DNA of 64,000 bases from CAKRJP01 sp963658085 (GCA_963658085.1 CAVKOU010000005.1:1-64000), one strand, 5' to 3'. Counted from the stretch's first letter, positions 34,219 to 42,515 are shown. The notes: a model not told the origin generated them from the letters alone. Numbers and translations: made by a program.

Positions 34219-35577
34219 TTACAAGGCATGAACCAACTCTTTAAAGCGATCTCCGCGGACCTCATAATTCGGGAACATCCCCCAACTTGCGCAGGCTGGA
34301 GACAATAAAACTGCATCTCCTTTTTCTGCAAATTCTACCGCCTTTTCTACCGCTTCCTCAAAGGTTTCTGCAAATACATAGTCTGTAAATCCACATTTTT
34401 TCGCATCCGCTGCGATCTTTTCCCTGGTAGCTCCAATCAAAATCAGCTTCTTTACTTTTCCATCAAAGCTCTGGATCCACTCTGTATATTCAGAATTTTT
34501 ATCATATCCTCCACCAATAAGAACCGTAGGTCGATTCATGGCCTGAATACCTCGAATCGCCGCATCCGGATTGGTTCCCTTAGAATCGTTATAATAAACA
34601 ACTCCTTGCTTTTCTGCTACATATTCAATTCTATGTTCTACACCTTTAAAGGCCTTTATGGTATCCCGAACAATTTGAACCGGCACTCCGTAGAGCAGAG
34701 CCATCGCAGAGGCCGCCATTACATTTTCGTAATTATGAGTTCCTAAAATCTGCAATTCATTCACATCACAAAGTTCTACCGATTGCTTATGAGCCTCCTG
34801 ATAAATGATCTTCTGATCTTTCAGATAGATCCCCTCTTCAAGAGTTCTCTTACTACTGAAATAGAACACCTTTGTCTTGATCTGCTGACCAAATTCTCTC
34901 GTCAAAGAATCCTCATAGTTTAAAACACAAAAGTCTTCTTCCGTCTGGTTAATCGCTATATTCTTCTTAGCCGCCACATAGGCTTCCATGGTATGATGAC
35001 GATTCAAATGATCCGGTGTGAAGTTTAAGATAGCACTTACTTTTGGTCTAAAAGTATCAATACTCTCCAACTGGAAGCTGCTCATCTCTGCTACGATCAC
35101 CGTGTCCTCATCGGTCTGATCCGCAATTACCGTATAAGGATTTCCAATATTTCCAACTACAAACACCTTTTCCTTGTAATTTTTCATAATCTCACCGAGA
35201 AGGGTTGTGGTTGTAGTTTTTCCATTAGTTCCTGTAATTGCCAGCACATCGCCCTTGCCAAATGCGTAGGCAAGCTCGATCTCTCCTACAATCTCAATAT
35301 GTTTCTTACGCATCTGTTCCACAATCGGAAGATCCGTAGGAACTCCGGGACTTAAGATCACAAGCTGCAAAGTCTCAAGCAACTCCTCCGGAAACTCTCC
35401 GAGAACGATTCTTACCTTACTGTCCTTGTCTAATTTTGCCCTGACATCTTCTTCCTTTAATTTATCATTTCCATCATAAAGAATCACATCAGCGCCCTGA
35501 AGCTCCAGCAAATGTACTGCTCCTACTCCGCTGATTCCGGATCCAAATACCAATACTTTTTTATTTTTTACTTCCAT
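34219..35577 (-). CDS. murD: UDP-N-acetylmuramoylalanine--D-glutamate ligase
   Basis: A 452-residue Mur ligase that adds D-glutamate to UDP-MurNAc-L-Ala in the cytoplasm. The N-terminal Rossmann-like part starts with VLVFGSGISGVGAVHLLELQ, the ATP-binding P-loop is ITGTNGKTTTTTLLGEIM, and FTPDHLNRHHTMEAYVAAK is the Mur-ligase signature. The C-terminal domain has YNDSKGTNPDAAIRGI and ends LLSPACASWGMFPNYEVRGD. It is a normal length. AGGAGG stands 5 nt before the ATG. It lies between mraY and ftsQ as in other division clusters. Confidence 0.98.
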   Translation of the reverse strand: MEVKNKKVLVFGSGISGVGAVHLLELQGADVILYDGNDKLKEEDVRAKLDKDSKVRIVLGEFPEELLETLQLVILSPGVPTDLPIVEQMRKKHIEIVGEIELAYAFGKGDVLAITGTNGKTTTTTLLGEIMKNYKEKVFVVGNIGNPYTVIADQTDEDTVIVAEMSSFQLESIDTFRPKVSAILNFTPDHLNRHHTMEAYVAAKKNIAINQTEEDFCVLNYEDSLTREFGQQIKTKVFYFSSKRTLEEGIYLKDQKIIYQEAHKQSVELCDVNELQILGTHNYENVMAASAMALLYGVPVQIVRDTIKAFKGVEHRIEYVAEKQGVVYYNDSKGTNPDAAIRGIQAMNRPTVLIGGGYDKNSEYTEWIQSFDGKVKKLILIGATREKIAADAKKCGFTDYVFAETFEEAVEKAVEFAEKGDAVLLSPACASWGMFPNYEVRGDRFKELVHAL

Positions 35578-35586
35578 CTCTTCCTC

Positions 35587-36543
35587 CTACATAGCCATGA
35601 AAGCGATCATGCAAAGCAACACTGTAATAATGGTAAACACTGCCACAACTCTTGTCTCAGACCATCCGCATAGCTCAAAATGATGATGGATGGGAGCCAT
35701 TTTAAAAATACGCTTTCCACCGGTCTTTTTAAAATAAGTCACCTGGATGATAACGGATAATACTTCTACCAGGTAGATCAAACCTACAATAATAATGAAA
35801 ATCGGCATCTGGAGCATATAAGCCGCAGAGGCTACAAATCCACCAAGAGCCAAAGATCCTGTATCTCCCATAAATACTTTTGCCGGATATACGTTGTAAA
35901 GAAGGAATCCAAGAAGGGCTCCAACTACTGCAGCAGTCACAGGCTCAATGCCTGCTCCCTTTCCAATGGAAACTACAGTAAAGAATGCAGCCACAATTAC
36001 CGTAACACTGGATGCCAATCCATCTAATCCATCGGTAAAGTTCACACCGTTCACCGTTCCGATCACTGCAATAAACATTAATGGAATCGCAAAAATTCCA
36101 ATATCCCAGGTCTTACCGCCGGTAAACGGAATAATCATTGCCAAGGACACATCGGTAAACTTTACGATATAAAATGCAAAGATCGCTGTTACAACAATCT
36201 GAAGGGCCATCTTCTGTTTCGGAAGAAGTCCATCAGAATCTCTCTTTACTACTTTCAAATAATCATCCAAAAATCCGATTACTCCAAAGCCCAGGGTTAC
36301 AAACAACACCGGTATAATCTTCGGAGAATTTCCCGCAAAAAAAACAGAGCCGATCACTACAGCTAACAGGATGATAATTCCTCCCATCGTAGGCGTTCCC
36401 GCCTTCTCAAGATGGGATTTCACACCTTCTTCTCTCTCTGTCTGTCCCATCTTCATTCTTCGAAGGATAGGTATAATAATAGGTGCTGCCACAGCACTGA
36501 CGATAAATGCAATAAATACTGGAACAAATGTCACAAAATTCAT
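35587..36543 (-). CDS. mraY: Phospho-N-acetylmuramoyl-pentapeptide transferase MraY
   Basis: A 318-residue membrane enzyme that moves phospho-MurNAc-pentapeptide to undecaprenyl phosphate, giving lipid I. About ten membrane segments are seen. Conserved parts are GTPTMGGIIILLAVV, GFLDDYLKV (the aspartate pair), NFTDGLDGLASSV, FMGDTGSLALGG and the His-rich loop KMAPIHHHFEL. The ATG at 36543 has GAGG 6 nt upstream; a TTG at 36558 lies within that site region and is rejected. It has its own promoter, so mraY-murD-ftsQ can be transcribed apart from the upstream cluster. Confidence 0.97.
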   Translation of the reverse strand: MNFVTFVPVFIAFIVSAVAAPIIIPILRRMKMGQTEREEGVKSHLEKAGTPTMGGIIILLAVVIGSVFFAGNSPKIIPVLFVTLGFGVIGFLDDYLKVVKRDSDGLLPKQKMALQIVVTAIFAFYIVKFTDVSLAMIIPFTGGKTWDIGIFAIPLMFIAVIGTVNGVNFTDGLDGLASSVTVIVAAFFTVVSIGKGAGIEPVTAAVVGALLGFLLYNVYPAKVFMGDTGSLALGGFVASAAYMLQMPIFIIIVGLIYLVEVLSVIIQVTYFKKTGGKRIFKMAPIHHHFELCGWSETRVVAVFTIITVLLCMIAFMAM

Positions 36544-36626
36544 AATCCACCTCTTCAACTCATTCTTGTAAATCCGGCTATCAATTATTTTTTCCGAATT
36601 CTTTTCGTTATTCTACAACTTTACAT

Positions 36627-36655
36627 AGTATACTCTATTTCCCTTTATAATTCAA
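36627..36655 (-). promoter_or_regulatory. Promoter of mraY-murD-ftsQ
   Basis: The minus strand reads TTGAAT (36650-36655), 17 nt, TATACT (36627-36632), about 85 nt before the mraY start and just downstream of the PBP terminator. Confidence 0.75.
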
Positions 36656-36683
36656 CCAAGGGGTACAGGCATCGCAAAGAGTA

Positions 36684-36720
36684 GCAAAAGGAGAATGCGC
36701 CATTTTGCACATTCTCCTAT
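36684..36720 (-). terminator. Terminator-like hairpin after the PBP gene
   Basis: AGGAGAATGCGC (36689-36700) and GCACATTCTCCT (36707-36718) form a 12-bp stem with one G-T pair and a 6-nt loop. TTTTGC follows on the minus strand. The short T-run may make it leaky. Confidence 0.75.
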
Positions 36721-36758
36721 AACTCTTTAACTTTTTTCCACATAGCTTTTGCTTTTTC

Positions 36759-38870
36759 CTAGTAGCCATAGGTCCCACCACTGTCATAGGTGGCACCACT
36801 ATTGTAGGTATAATTCCCACTGCTGTCATAGGTATAGTTTCCACTACTATCGTAGGTATAATTCCCACTGCTATCATAGGTGTAAGATCCGCTATTATCG
36901 TAAGTGTAGGTTCCATCTGTAGTATAGGTCCCATCTGTGTAACTACTATCATAGGTAGAAGTTCCTGTGGTTGAATCCGTTGCCGTATCCGTCGTAGTAT
37001 CTGTAGTAGTTGTTGTATCTGTATTACCGGAAGTCGCAGTACCATTTTGAGTAATTCCAAGATACGGAAAAATCTCTTTCATAATGTCCGCCGCCAATCC
37101 TGTTACCAAGGATGTATCCTCCTGGGAAGCCGCATTCGGCTCATCAATTACCACATACACTACGATCTCCGGATTTTCTACCGGAGCAAAACCGATAAAA
37201 GAAATCAAGTATTTGTTATTTCCACGAGGCAACTTCTCCGCAGTTCCGGTCTTACCACCGATATCATAGCCTTCTACAGCTGCATTGGTTCCGGTTCCTT
37301 CCTGCACAACGCCCCACATGTAATCTTTTACCTTTTCACAGGTTTCCTGAGAAACGGTTCTTCTAACTACCGTAGAATCATTGGTCTCCACTACATTTCC
37401 ATTCTCATCCTGAATTTCCTTCATGATATGCGGACGGTAATAGTCTCCGCCATTTACCAGAGAACAAAAGGCTGCTGCCATCTGTGTCATGGTAATATTA
37501 AAGTTCTGACCGAAGGAGTTCGTTGCCAAACTGGCAGGATCCATATTCTCCGGCTCATACAAAAGTTCCGAAGTATCAATTTCTCCCGGAAGATCAATAT
37601 CTGTATATTCTCCAAACCCAAACAACTTCTGATATCTGGAGAACTGTTCTTCTCCGATGCTCTGAGCAATTTGCATAAGAGCCACGTTACAGGAATTTTC
37701 CACCGCCTGTTTCAATGTTTCCTGTCCATGTCCAGTACGCAGATGGCAGTAAATATCATCGTCACCTACATGCAGCATTCCGGTACAATTAAAGGTTTCA
37801 TTTCCTGTCAGATTTCCAAGTTCCAGACCTGCTGCCACTGTAAAAGGTTTAAAGGTAGATCCAGGCTCATAGTCTCCGCTGACACAGAAATTACTCCACA
37901 AAGTATTGAGAGCCTCGCTCTGTTCTTCCTCAGACATAGCTTTAATCTCATCCTCTGTATAATAGCTGGTTAAATCTGTTGGATTGTTCAGATCATAGTT
38001 TGGATAGGAGGCTTCTGCGAGAATCTCTCCATTGTTAGGATTCATCACAATCACTGCAGTATGCTTACTTCCCTCTCCATCTGTGGCTAAATTTTTGTGG
38101 GCCTCGTTAAAAGCTAAAATATGTTTTTCTACTATGCTTTGTACTTGCAGATCGATCGTTGAAACAACAGTATTTCCATTTACCGCTTCCTTTACCGTCT
38201 TCTCATATCCCGCTTCCGAATCCAGATAACCATACTCTCTTCCGTCAGTACCATTGAGTTCCGAATTATAGTAAGCCTCTATGCCACCGGTTCCTGCATT
38301 GTCAGAAGAAGCAAATCCTAAAATACCACTTCCCAGGGTAGTGTATGGATATTTCCGCAAATAATCATCCTCCATCCACACACCTTTTACATTCGGATTA
38401 TTTTCTGTATCTTCCAGGATTTTTTCAAACTTTTGTTCCGCATTGTAATCTACAGCTTTTTTTAAAACTGTATAACGGCTGGAAGGATTCTCCTCCAAAA
38501 TTTTCTCCACTTCTGACTTTTTGATTTCAAAACAATCCTCAAGAGCTGTCAATGTCGGCTCTAAATAATCATCATCGCTTAATAACACCTTGCAATCCAA
38601 AACCACATTATACACACGCTCACTGGTTGCAAGCTTCGTACCATTGCGGTCTAAGATGTCTCCTCTTTTGTAAGGAATGCTACGACTCTCATACTGTTGC
38701 TGATCCAAAACGATCTTGGTATAGCTGTCACCCTTTGTCAGATTAATATATGTAATTCTCCCTACCAAACAAACAAAAGCTAGTACAACTGCCATAAAGA
38801 GTAATACTAGCTTTTTTTGCATTTCCTTTGGAAACTTCTTTCCAAAAAATGTTTTCTTTTTCTTTGCCAT
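36759..38870 (-). CDS. Class B penicillin-binding protein (FtsI/SpoVD type) with Tyr-rich repeat tail
   Basis: A 703-residue transpeptidase of the division cluster. A cytoplasmic Lys-rich start precedes one membrane helix (about 20-37), then the dimerisation domain and the transpeptidase domain with the active-site motifs S338-T-F-K341, S393-C-N and K540-T-G. It cross-links septal peptidoglycan. It lacks the PASTA domains of SpoVD. From about residue 611 the extracellular C-terminus is low complexity: Thr/Asp-rich first, then four near-identical eight-residue repeats of the type YTYDSSGN, ending GGTYGY. FtsQ nearby ends in a similar way. Whether it acts in vegetative or sporulation septation is open. 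Confidence 0.93.
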   Translation of the reverse strand: MAKKKKTFFGKKFPKEMQKKLVLLFMAVVLAFVCLVGRITYINLTKGDSYTKIVLDQQQYESRSIPYKRGDILDRNGTKLATSERVYNVVLDCKVLLSDDDYLEPTLTALEDCFEIKKSEVEKILEENPSSRYTVLKKAVDYNAEQKFEKILEDTENNPNVKGVWMEDDYLRKYPYTTLGSGILGFASSDNAGTGGIEAYYNSELNGTDGREYGYLDSEAGYEKTVKEAVNGNTVVSTIDLQVQSIVEKHILAFNEAHKNLATDGEGSKHTAVIVMNPNNGEILAEASYPNYDLNNPTDLTSYYTEDEIKAMSEEEQSEALNTLWSNFCVSGDYEPGSTFKPFTVAAGLELGNLTGNETFNCTGMLHVGDDDIYCHLRTGHGQETLKQAVENSCNVALMQIAQSIGEEQFSRYQKLFGFGEYTDIDLPGEIDTSELLYEPENMDPASLATNSFGQNFNITMTQMAAAFCSLVNGGDYYRPHIMKEIQDENGNVVETNDSTVVRRTVSQETCEKVKDYMWGVVQEGTGTNAAVEGYDIGGKTGTAEKLPRGNNKYLISFIGFAPVENPEIVVYVVIDEPNAASQEDTSLVTGLAADIMKEIFPYLGITQNGTATSGNTDTTTTTDTTTDTATDSTTGTSTYDSSYTDGTYTTDGTYTYDNSGSYTYDSSGNYTYDSSGNYTYDSSGNYTYNSGATYDSGGTYGY
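36780..36917 (-). repeat. 24-bp tandem repeats encoding the PBP tail
   Basis: About five imperfect copies of a 24-bp unit encode YTYDSSGN-like octapeptides. Units differ mostly at third codon positions, which suggests that the protein repeat is kept by selection and is not simply a fresh duplication. The repeat number could vary between strains. Confidence 0.8.
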
Positions 38871-38878
38871 GTTACCAC

Positions 38879-39391
38879 CTAATTTGACTCACTATCGGAT
38901 TGAGCAAGCACACCACTTTCCGGAACCTTTTCCTTTTGGTCCACGTAATTAGTAGCCGGGCTGTCATAGGTTACGATCTCATCAGAAGAGGCTGGAACCA
39001 TCCCCAGCTCCTCTTGAGCCTTCTTTGATACGTCTTCCAAATTCACAGAGTCCATGATGGAATTATACTTCGTGTTATTGCTTTCCTTTAGGTCAGCTAA
39101 CTCCTCCTGAAGTTGCGTAATATTCTCTGCACGGCTGGTGATGCTTGATTGCAGTTTAATATAGTTCACACAGACAAACAAAGCTACCACTGCAGCCACT
39201 GCAAGAAACACGACATAGGCCTTGTTCATGCTCTGAGCTTTTCTTCGGTTTCTTTTTGCCTGTACGCTTAATTTTCTACGTCTTTTCGGAGCTCTTTCAC
39301 GGCGTCCTTCTGGATTAGCCTGTGGTTTCGGCACGGCATTTCCATACACATAAGCCTGTTCACGTTCATCCCTATATGTAGTTCTCGCCAC
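38879..39391 (-). CDS. ftsL: Cell division protein FtsL
   Basis: A 170-residue bitopic membrane protein. A basic cytoplasmic part of about 60 residues (RRERAPKRRRKLSVQAKRNR) precedes a membrane helix (AYVVFLAVAAVVALFVCVNYI) and an extracellular coiled coil (SSITSRAENITQLQEELADL), followed by a Ser/Asp-rich end. This is the FtsL/DivIC layout, and the position between rsmH and the PBP is that of ftsL. The GTG at 39391 is chosen because AAGGGGG lies 9 nt upstream and the protein then starts ARTTYRDERE; a TTG at 39436 has no good site. Confidence 0.85.
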   Translation of the reverse strand: MARTTYRDEREQAYVYGNAVPKPQANPEGRRERAPKRRRKLSVQAKRNRRKAQSMNKAYVVFLAVAAVVALFVCVNYIKLQSSITSRAENITQLQEELADLKESNNTKYNSIMDSVNLEDVSKKAQEELGMVPASSDEIVTYDSPATNYVDQKEKVPESGVLAQSDSESN

Positions 39392-39469
39392 GAAACCTCG
39401 CCCCCTTTCTGCATTCTTAACTCTTCCAATTTTCAAAAAGGATCTCTATAAAAAAATCCTCCTAAGATG

Positions 39470-39510
39470 CTTTCATCTGACAAGTTTCACGCTACCCTGT
39501 CAGATGAAAG
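39470..39510 (-). other. 13-bp inverted repeat between rsmH and ftsL
   Basis: CTTTCATCTGACA (39470-39482) and TGTCAGATGAAAG (39498-39510) form a perfect stem with a 15-nt loop directly after the rsmH stop. No T-run follows on either strand. It is probably an mRNA stabiliser or processing site in the division transcript rather than a terminator. Confidence 0.65.
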
Positions 39511-39512
39511 AT

Positions 39513-40448
39513 TTAAGCCCGCTCAAAAACGCGAAGCTTTGCACTTTTTGAACGGCTGTTATATTCCAATTCTTCTTCACTAGGAAGAATTGGTTTTCTT
39601 GTTACAATACTCCCCTTTGATACTTTCCCACATACGCACACAGGAAAGTCCGGTGGACATGTGCAAGGATTCTCATTTTTTCTGAAAGCACTTTTTACAA
39701 TGCGATCTTCCAGTGAATGAAAAGTTATGATACACAGGCGTCCTCCCGGGTTCAATAAATCAATCATATCATCCAATGAATCTCTCAATACCTCTAACTC
39801 CCGATTCAGTTCAATCCGGATTGCCTGAAAGGTCCGCTTTGCCGGATGTCCTGATTTCTTTTGATATTTCATTGGAATGGCAGCCCGGATTACTTCCGTC
39901 AGCTGTCCTGTAGTCTCAATCGGGGCTTTGCTTCTGGCCATTACAATATGTTTGGCAATATTTGCCGCAAACTTATCTTCCCCGTAATCCCTGATTACTC
40001 TGCAAAGCTCCTTTTGACTATAGTCATTTACAATATCCCTGGCCGTCATGGTCTGTCTTGTATCCATCCGCATATCTAAAGGTGCATCCTCTCTGTAAGA
40101 GAATCCTCTCTCTGCGGTATCAAGCTGATAGGAAGACACTCCAAGATCCAATACAATGCCATCGACCTTGCAAATTCCTAATTCCTGAAGCCTCGACTTC
40201 ATATCACAATAGTTGCTTCTGACAATTGTGACCTTCTCCCCGAAGTCTTTTAATCGGTTGCTTGCAGCCTCGATAGCTGCCGCATCCTGGTCTATTCCTA
40301 CAATACTCCCTTTTTCGCCTAAGCGTCTGCAGATCTCATAGCTGTGACCGCCACCTCCCAATGTACCATCTACGTAAATGCCATCAGGTCTGATATTCAG
40401 TCCATCTACGGTTTCCTGCAACAATACTGACGTGTGTTTGAATTCCAT
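39513..40448 (-). CDS. rsmH: 16S rRNA (cytosine(1402)-N4)-methyltransferase
   Basis: A 311-residue SAM-dependent enzyme (formerly MraW) that methylates C1402 in the ribosomal decoding centre. Motifs include VDGTLGGGGHSYEI (SAM site), GIDQDAAAIEAA, DGIVLDLGVSSYQLD, the long helical insertion, and PGGRLCIITFHSLEDRIVK. The Cys-rich PCTCPPDFPVCVCG and the end KSAKLRVFER are typical. GGGAG lies 5 nt before the ATG. It follows mraZ by 30 nt, as in almost all division clusters. Confidence 0.98.
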   Translation of the reverse strand: MEFKHTSVLLQETVDGLNIRPDGIYVDGTLGGGGHSYEICRRLGEKGSIVGIDQDAAAIEAASNRLKDFGEKVTIVRSNYCDMKSRLQELGICKVDGIVLDLGVSSYQLDTAERGFSYREDAPLDMRMDTRQTMTARDIVNDYSQKELCRVIRDYGEDKFAANIAKHIVMARSKAPIETTGQLTEVIRAAIPMKYQKKSGHPAKRTFQAIRIELNRELEVLRDSLDDMIDLLNPGGRLCIITFHSLEDRIVKSAFRKNENPCTCPPDFPVCVCGKVSKGSIVTRKPILPSEEELEYNSRSKSAKLRVFERA

Positions 40449-40478
40449 ATCTTCTCCCTCTAGATACTTAAAAATTCA

Positions 40479-40919
40479 TTAGAGACTGAATCCACTTGCT
40501 TCCATGCCGGCAGCAATGTCCTCGATGCTCATCTCCACCTCAGCATTCTTCTCTTCCCATCTGGCCTTATCCCAAATCTCGGCACGCTTCCCCATGCCTA
40601 CAAACACCACTTCCTTATCGATGCCTGCAAATGTTCTAAGATTAGATGGTATCAGTGTTCTTCCTTGTTTATCTAGGTCTCCGTCCACTGCGCTGCCCTG
40701 AAAAAAGTGGGCAAATGCACGAGCGTTTTTATCGGTGGTGGTCGGTAGGTTGTTGAGCTTCTCTTCAAAGGCAGTCCATTCGTCTTCCGGATGTACAAAC
40801 AGGCAGTTATCCATTCCCTTAGTTATGACGAAATGCTCCCCTAAATCGTCACGAAACTTCGCTGGGATGATAAGTCTACCCTTAGCGTCTATGTTATGAC
40901 TGTACTCTCCTTTCAACAT
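40479..40919 (-). CDS. mraZ: Transcriptional regulator MraZ
   Basis: A 146-residue protein made of two AbrB-like half-barrels, each with a DxxGRxxIP motif: HNIDAKGRLIIPAKFR near residue 9 and DKQGRTLIPSNLRT near residue 83. MraZ forms a ring and binds tandem repeats upstream of its own gene, repressing or tuning the division cluster. Seven such repeats, overlapping the promoter, are seen just upstream. The gene is the first of the cluster and is followed by rsmH, ftsL and the PBP. Confidence 0.97.
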   Translation of the reverse strand: MLKGEYSHNIDAKGRLIIPAKFRDDLGEHFVITKGMDNCLFVHPEDEWTAFEEKLNNLPTTTDKNARAFAHFFQGSAVDGDLDKQGRTLIPSNLRTFAGIDKEVVFVGMGKRAEIWDKARWEEKNAEVEMSIEDIAAGMEASGFSL

Positions 40920-40945
40920 TTTTGAACTCTCCTATCCAAAGGGAA

Positions 40946-41010
40946 CCACTTTTATTCCACTTTGCTCCACTTTTCACCACTTTCTACCACTTGTCACCAT
41001 TGTAAACCAG
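40946..41010 (-). promoter_or_regulatory. MraZ-box array (seven repeats)
   Basis: On the minus strand TGG-centred units occur at exactly 10-nt steps: complements of CCAC/CCAT/CCAG at 40957, 40967, 40977, 40987, 40997 and 41007, plus one at 40946 (11-nt step). The inner units read AAGTGG. This is the known pattern for MraZ binding. The upstream units overlap the -10 and spacer of the promoter. Confidence 0.9.
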
Positions 41011-41027
41011 TTCCTATACCATTTCAA
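40999..41027 (-). promoter_or_regulatory. Promoter of the mraZ division cluster
   Basis: The minus strand reads TTGAAA (41022-41027), 17 nt, TACAAT (40999-41004), about 80 nt before mraZ. The -10 lies inside the MraZ-box array, fitting autoregulation. Confidence 0.8.
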
Positions 41028-41113
41028 GACCTTTTTCATGAAAAAAATGTGTCCGAATTTTCATAAATCTTAAAAATTCCCCCTTAAAACCCTGTCTTTT
41101 TTATTTTTATACA

Positions 41114-41152
41114 TAAAAAAGAAGAACCCCGGATAACCTAAAGTTCTTCTTC
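41114..41152 (-). terminator. Terminator of the small membrane protein gene
   Basis: GAAGAAC (41121-41127) pairs with GTTCTTC (41143-41149), with further weak GG/CC pairing inside. Six T residues follow on the minus strand. It lies 50 nt after the stop and insulates the mraZ promoter. Confidence 0.8.
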
Positions 41153-41199
41153 CTCATCTTTTCCTCTATAATGTGGGAATAAGTCCCACAATCTTACAC

Positions 41200-41439
41200 T
41201 TACTCAGCACTCAACCCCTGCATATAATTGCCAACTGCTGTATAATCGATCTCCACTTCCTCTGTCGTCTTGTTGGAAGTATAGGTATTATATCCAGAAT
41301 AGCCGATCCATGCAACAAATGCTAATCCCACAATTCCATAAGCAAATCTACGAACAACAGCTCCGATCTTCTCTTTACGCATGTTCTTCTTACGATTTGC
41401 TTTCTCTTTCTTGTAGCGATCTACTTTTGCCTGACTCAT
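41200..41439 (-). CDS. Small single-pass membrane protein, unknown function
   Basis: A 79-residue protein not recognised by family. The N-terminal 30 residues are strongly basic (KVDRYKKEKANRKKNMRKEK). One membrane helix follows (about 33-48, YGIVGLAFVAWIGYSGY), then a short acidic outer part ending NYMQGLSAE. It has GGAG 10 nt before the ATG, its own promoter and its own terminator, so it is a real monocistronic gene. The Lys-rich start resembles that of FtsL and the PBP in the adjacent cluster, but no functional link is shown. The basic start should remain inside the cell. Confidence 0.7.
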   Translation of the reverse strand: MSQAKVDRYKKEKANRKKNMRKEKIGAVVRRFAYGIVGLAFVAWIGYSGYNTYTSNKTTEEVEIDYTAVGNYMQGLSAE

Positions 41440-41477
41440 ATCTAATGCACTCCTTTATGCTTCACTTCGTTCTGCTC

Positions 41478-41506
41478 AGTATAACACAGATTGCACTTTT
41501 ATACAA
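41478..41506 (-). promoter_or_regulatory. Promoter of the small membrane protein gene
   Basis: The minus strand reads TTGTAT (41501-41506), 17 nt, TATACT (41478-41483). The -35 overlaps the last codons of the degV gene. Confidence 0.7.
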
Positions 41507-42338
41507 CCATGATCACGCCACCGTCAGAAGCATACATGCTACTGATACCTGCGGTATCTAACAGGATCACATCTTTGAACTCTGCTTGTTCAAGAATCGT
41601 CTTCTTCACTTCCTCTGCACGCTCCTTGCAGTTGCAATGGGAAATAGCAAGCACCTTATCTCCGGTATCCCCTGCATCATCCAAAAGTTGTTGAATCATC
41701 TTAAGAAGTGCCTTCTTCACTCCTCTGGTTTTTCCAAGTTGCTGAATCGCACCTTCCGGAGTAGAACCCATAACAGGTTTAATATTCAACGCGGAAGCCA
41801 CCAGAGCTTTAATTCCTGTAAGACGTCCATTCTTCTTTAATGTCTCCAGACTTTCCAAAACAAAATAGGTATGTTGGGTAGCAATATAGGTTTCCACAGT
41901 CTCAACCACTTCTTCAAAACTCATACCCTGATCTTCACATTCTTTAATCTTTAGTCCGATCAAAGTTTCCCCGATGGATGCAGATTTGGAATTAAATACA
42001 TAAATATCCTTCTCTCCATACTCCTCTGTATAAAGATTCTTCCCAAGGACTGCACTGTTATAAGATCCGCTAAGCTCTGCAGAAAGAGTTACCGCATACA
42101 CCCGCTCGGCATCGCAGTTATAACCTTCCATATACTTTTCCGGAGATGGGCAGGAAGACTTCGGACACTCCGGGGATTGTTCCACCCACTGTAGAAACTG
42201 AGCCTGATCAAAACTTTCATCATCTACAATATGATGTCCATTTACATCAATCGTTAAAGGAGCTGTCTCAAAGCATCCACTTTCTTTCATCTCTTTTGTC
42301 AGTTCTCCACAACTGTCAATAATAACCTTATAACTCAT
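41499..42338 (-). CDS. DegV-family fatty-acid-binding protein
   Basis: A 279-residue member of the DegV/FakB group. The start YKVIIDSCGELTKEMKESGC and LTIDVNGHHIVDD match the N-terminal domain. The Ser/Thr-rich motif SCPSPEKYMEGY is the acyl-chain loop, and VTLSAELSGSYNSAVLGK holds the conserved SxxLSGTY-like element. In FakB proteins this fold presents a fatty acid to the kinase FakA for incorporation into phospholipid. No fakA is in the window, so a direct FakB role is unproven. It lies between ftsW and the small membrane protein and appears monocistronic. Confidence 0.9.
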   Translation of the reverse strand: MSYKVIIDSCGELTKEMKESGCFETAPLTIDVNGHHIVDDESFDQAQFLQWVEQSPECPKSSCPSPEKYMEGYNCDAERVYAVTLSAELSGSYNSAVLGKNLYTEEYGEKDIYVFNSKSASIGETLIGLKIKECEDQGMSFEEVVETVETYIATQHTYFVLESLETLKKNGRLTGIKALVASALNIKPVMGSTPEGAIQQLGKTRGVKKALLKMIQQLLDDAGDTGDKVLAISHCNCKERAEEVKKTILEQAEFKDVILLDTAGISSMYASDGGVIMVV

Positions 42339-42432
42339 ATATGCCTCCCTAATATATCCCAGTATCTAATCTAGCAAACAATCTTTTGCATTATCAGCTT
42401 CTATACTATGTAGTTTTCATTACTACTTTGAT

Positions 42433-42443
42433 ATAATAGCACA
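42433..42443 (-). promoter_or_regulatory. Likely extended -10 promoter of the degV gene
   Basis: The minus strand shows TGTGC directly before TATTAT (complement of 42433-42438), an extended -10 about 95 nt before the degV start. The -35 is weak. Confidence 0.45.
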
Positions 42444-42515
42444 TCTCCTTATATAATGGAAGATATCATTTTAGTTTTGTCGACTTCGGTCTATAAAAGC
42501 AAGTCCACTTACTGT

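Noticed and set aside
37047..37973. Long plus-strand open frame opposite the PBP gene
   Set aside because: It is antisense to the transpeptidase domain with its intact motifs and has no recognisable protein features.
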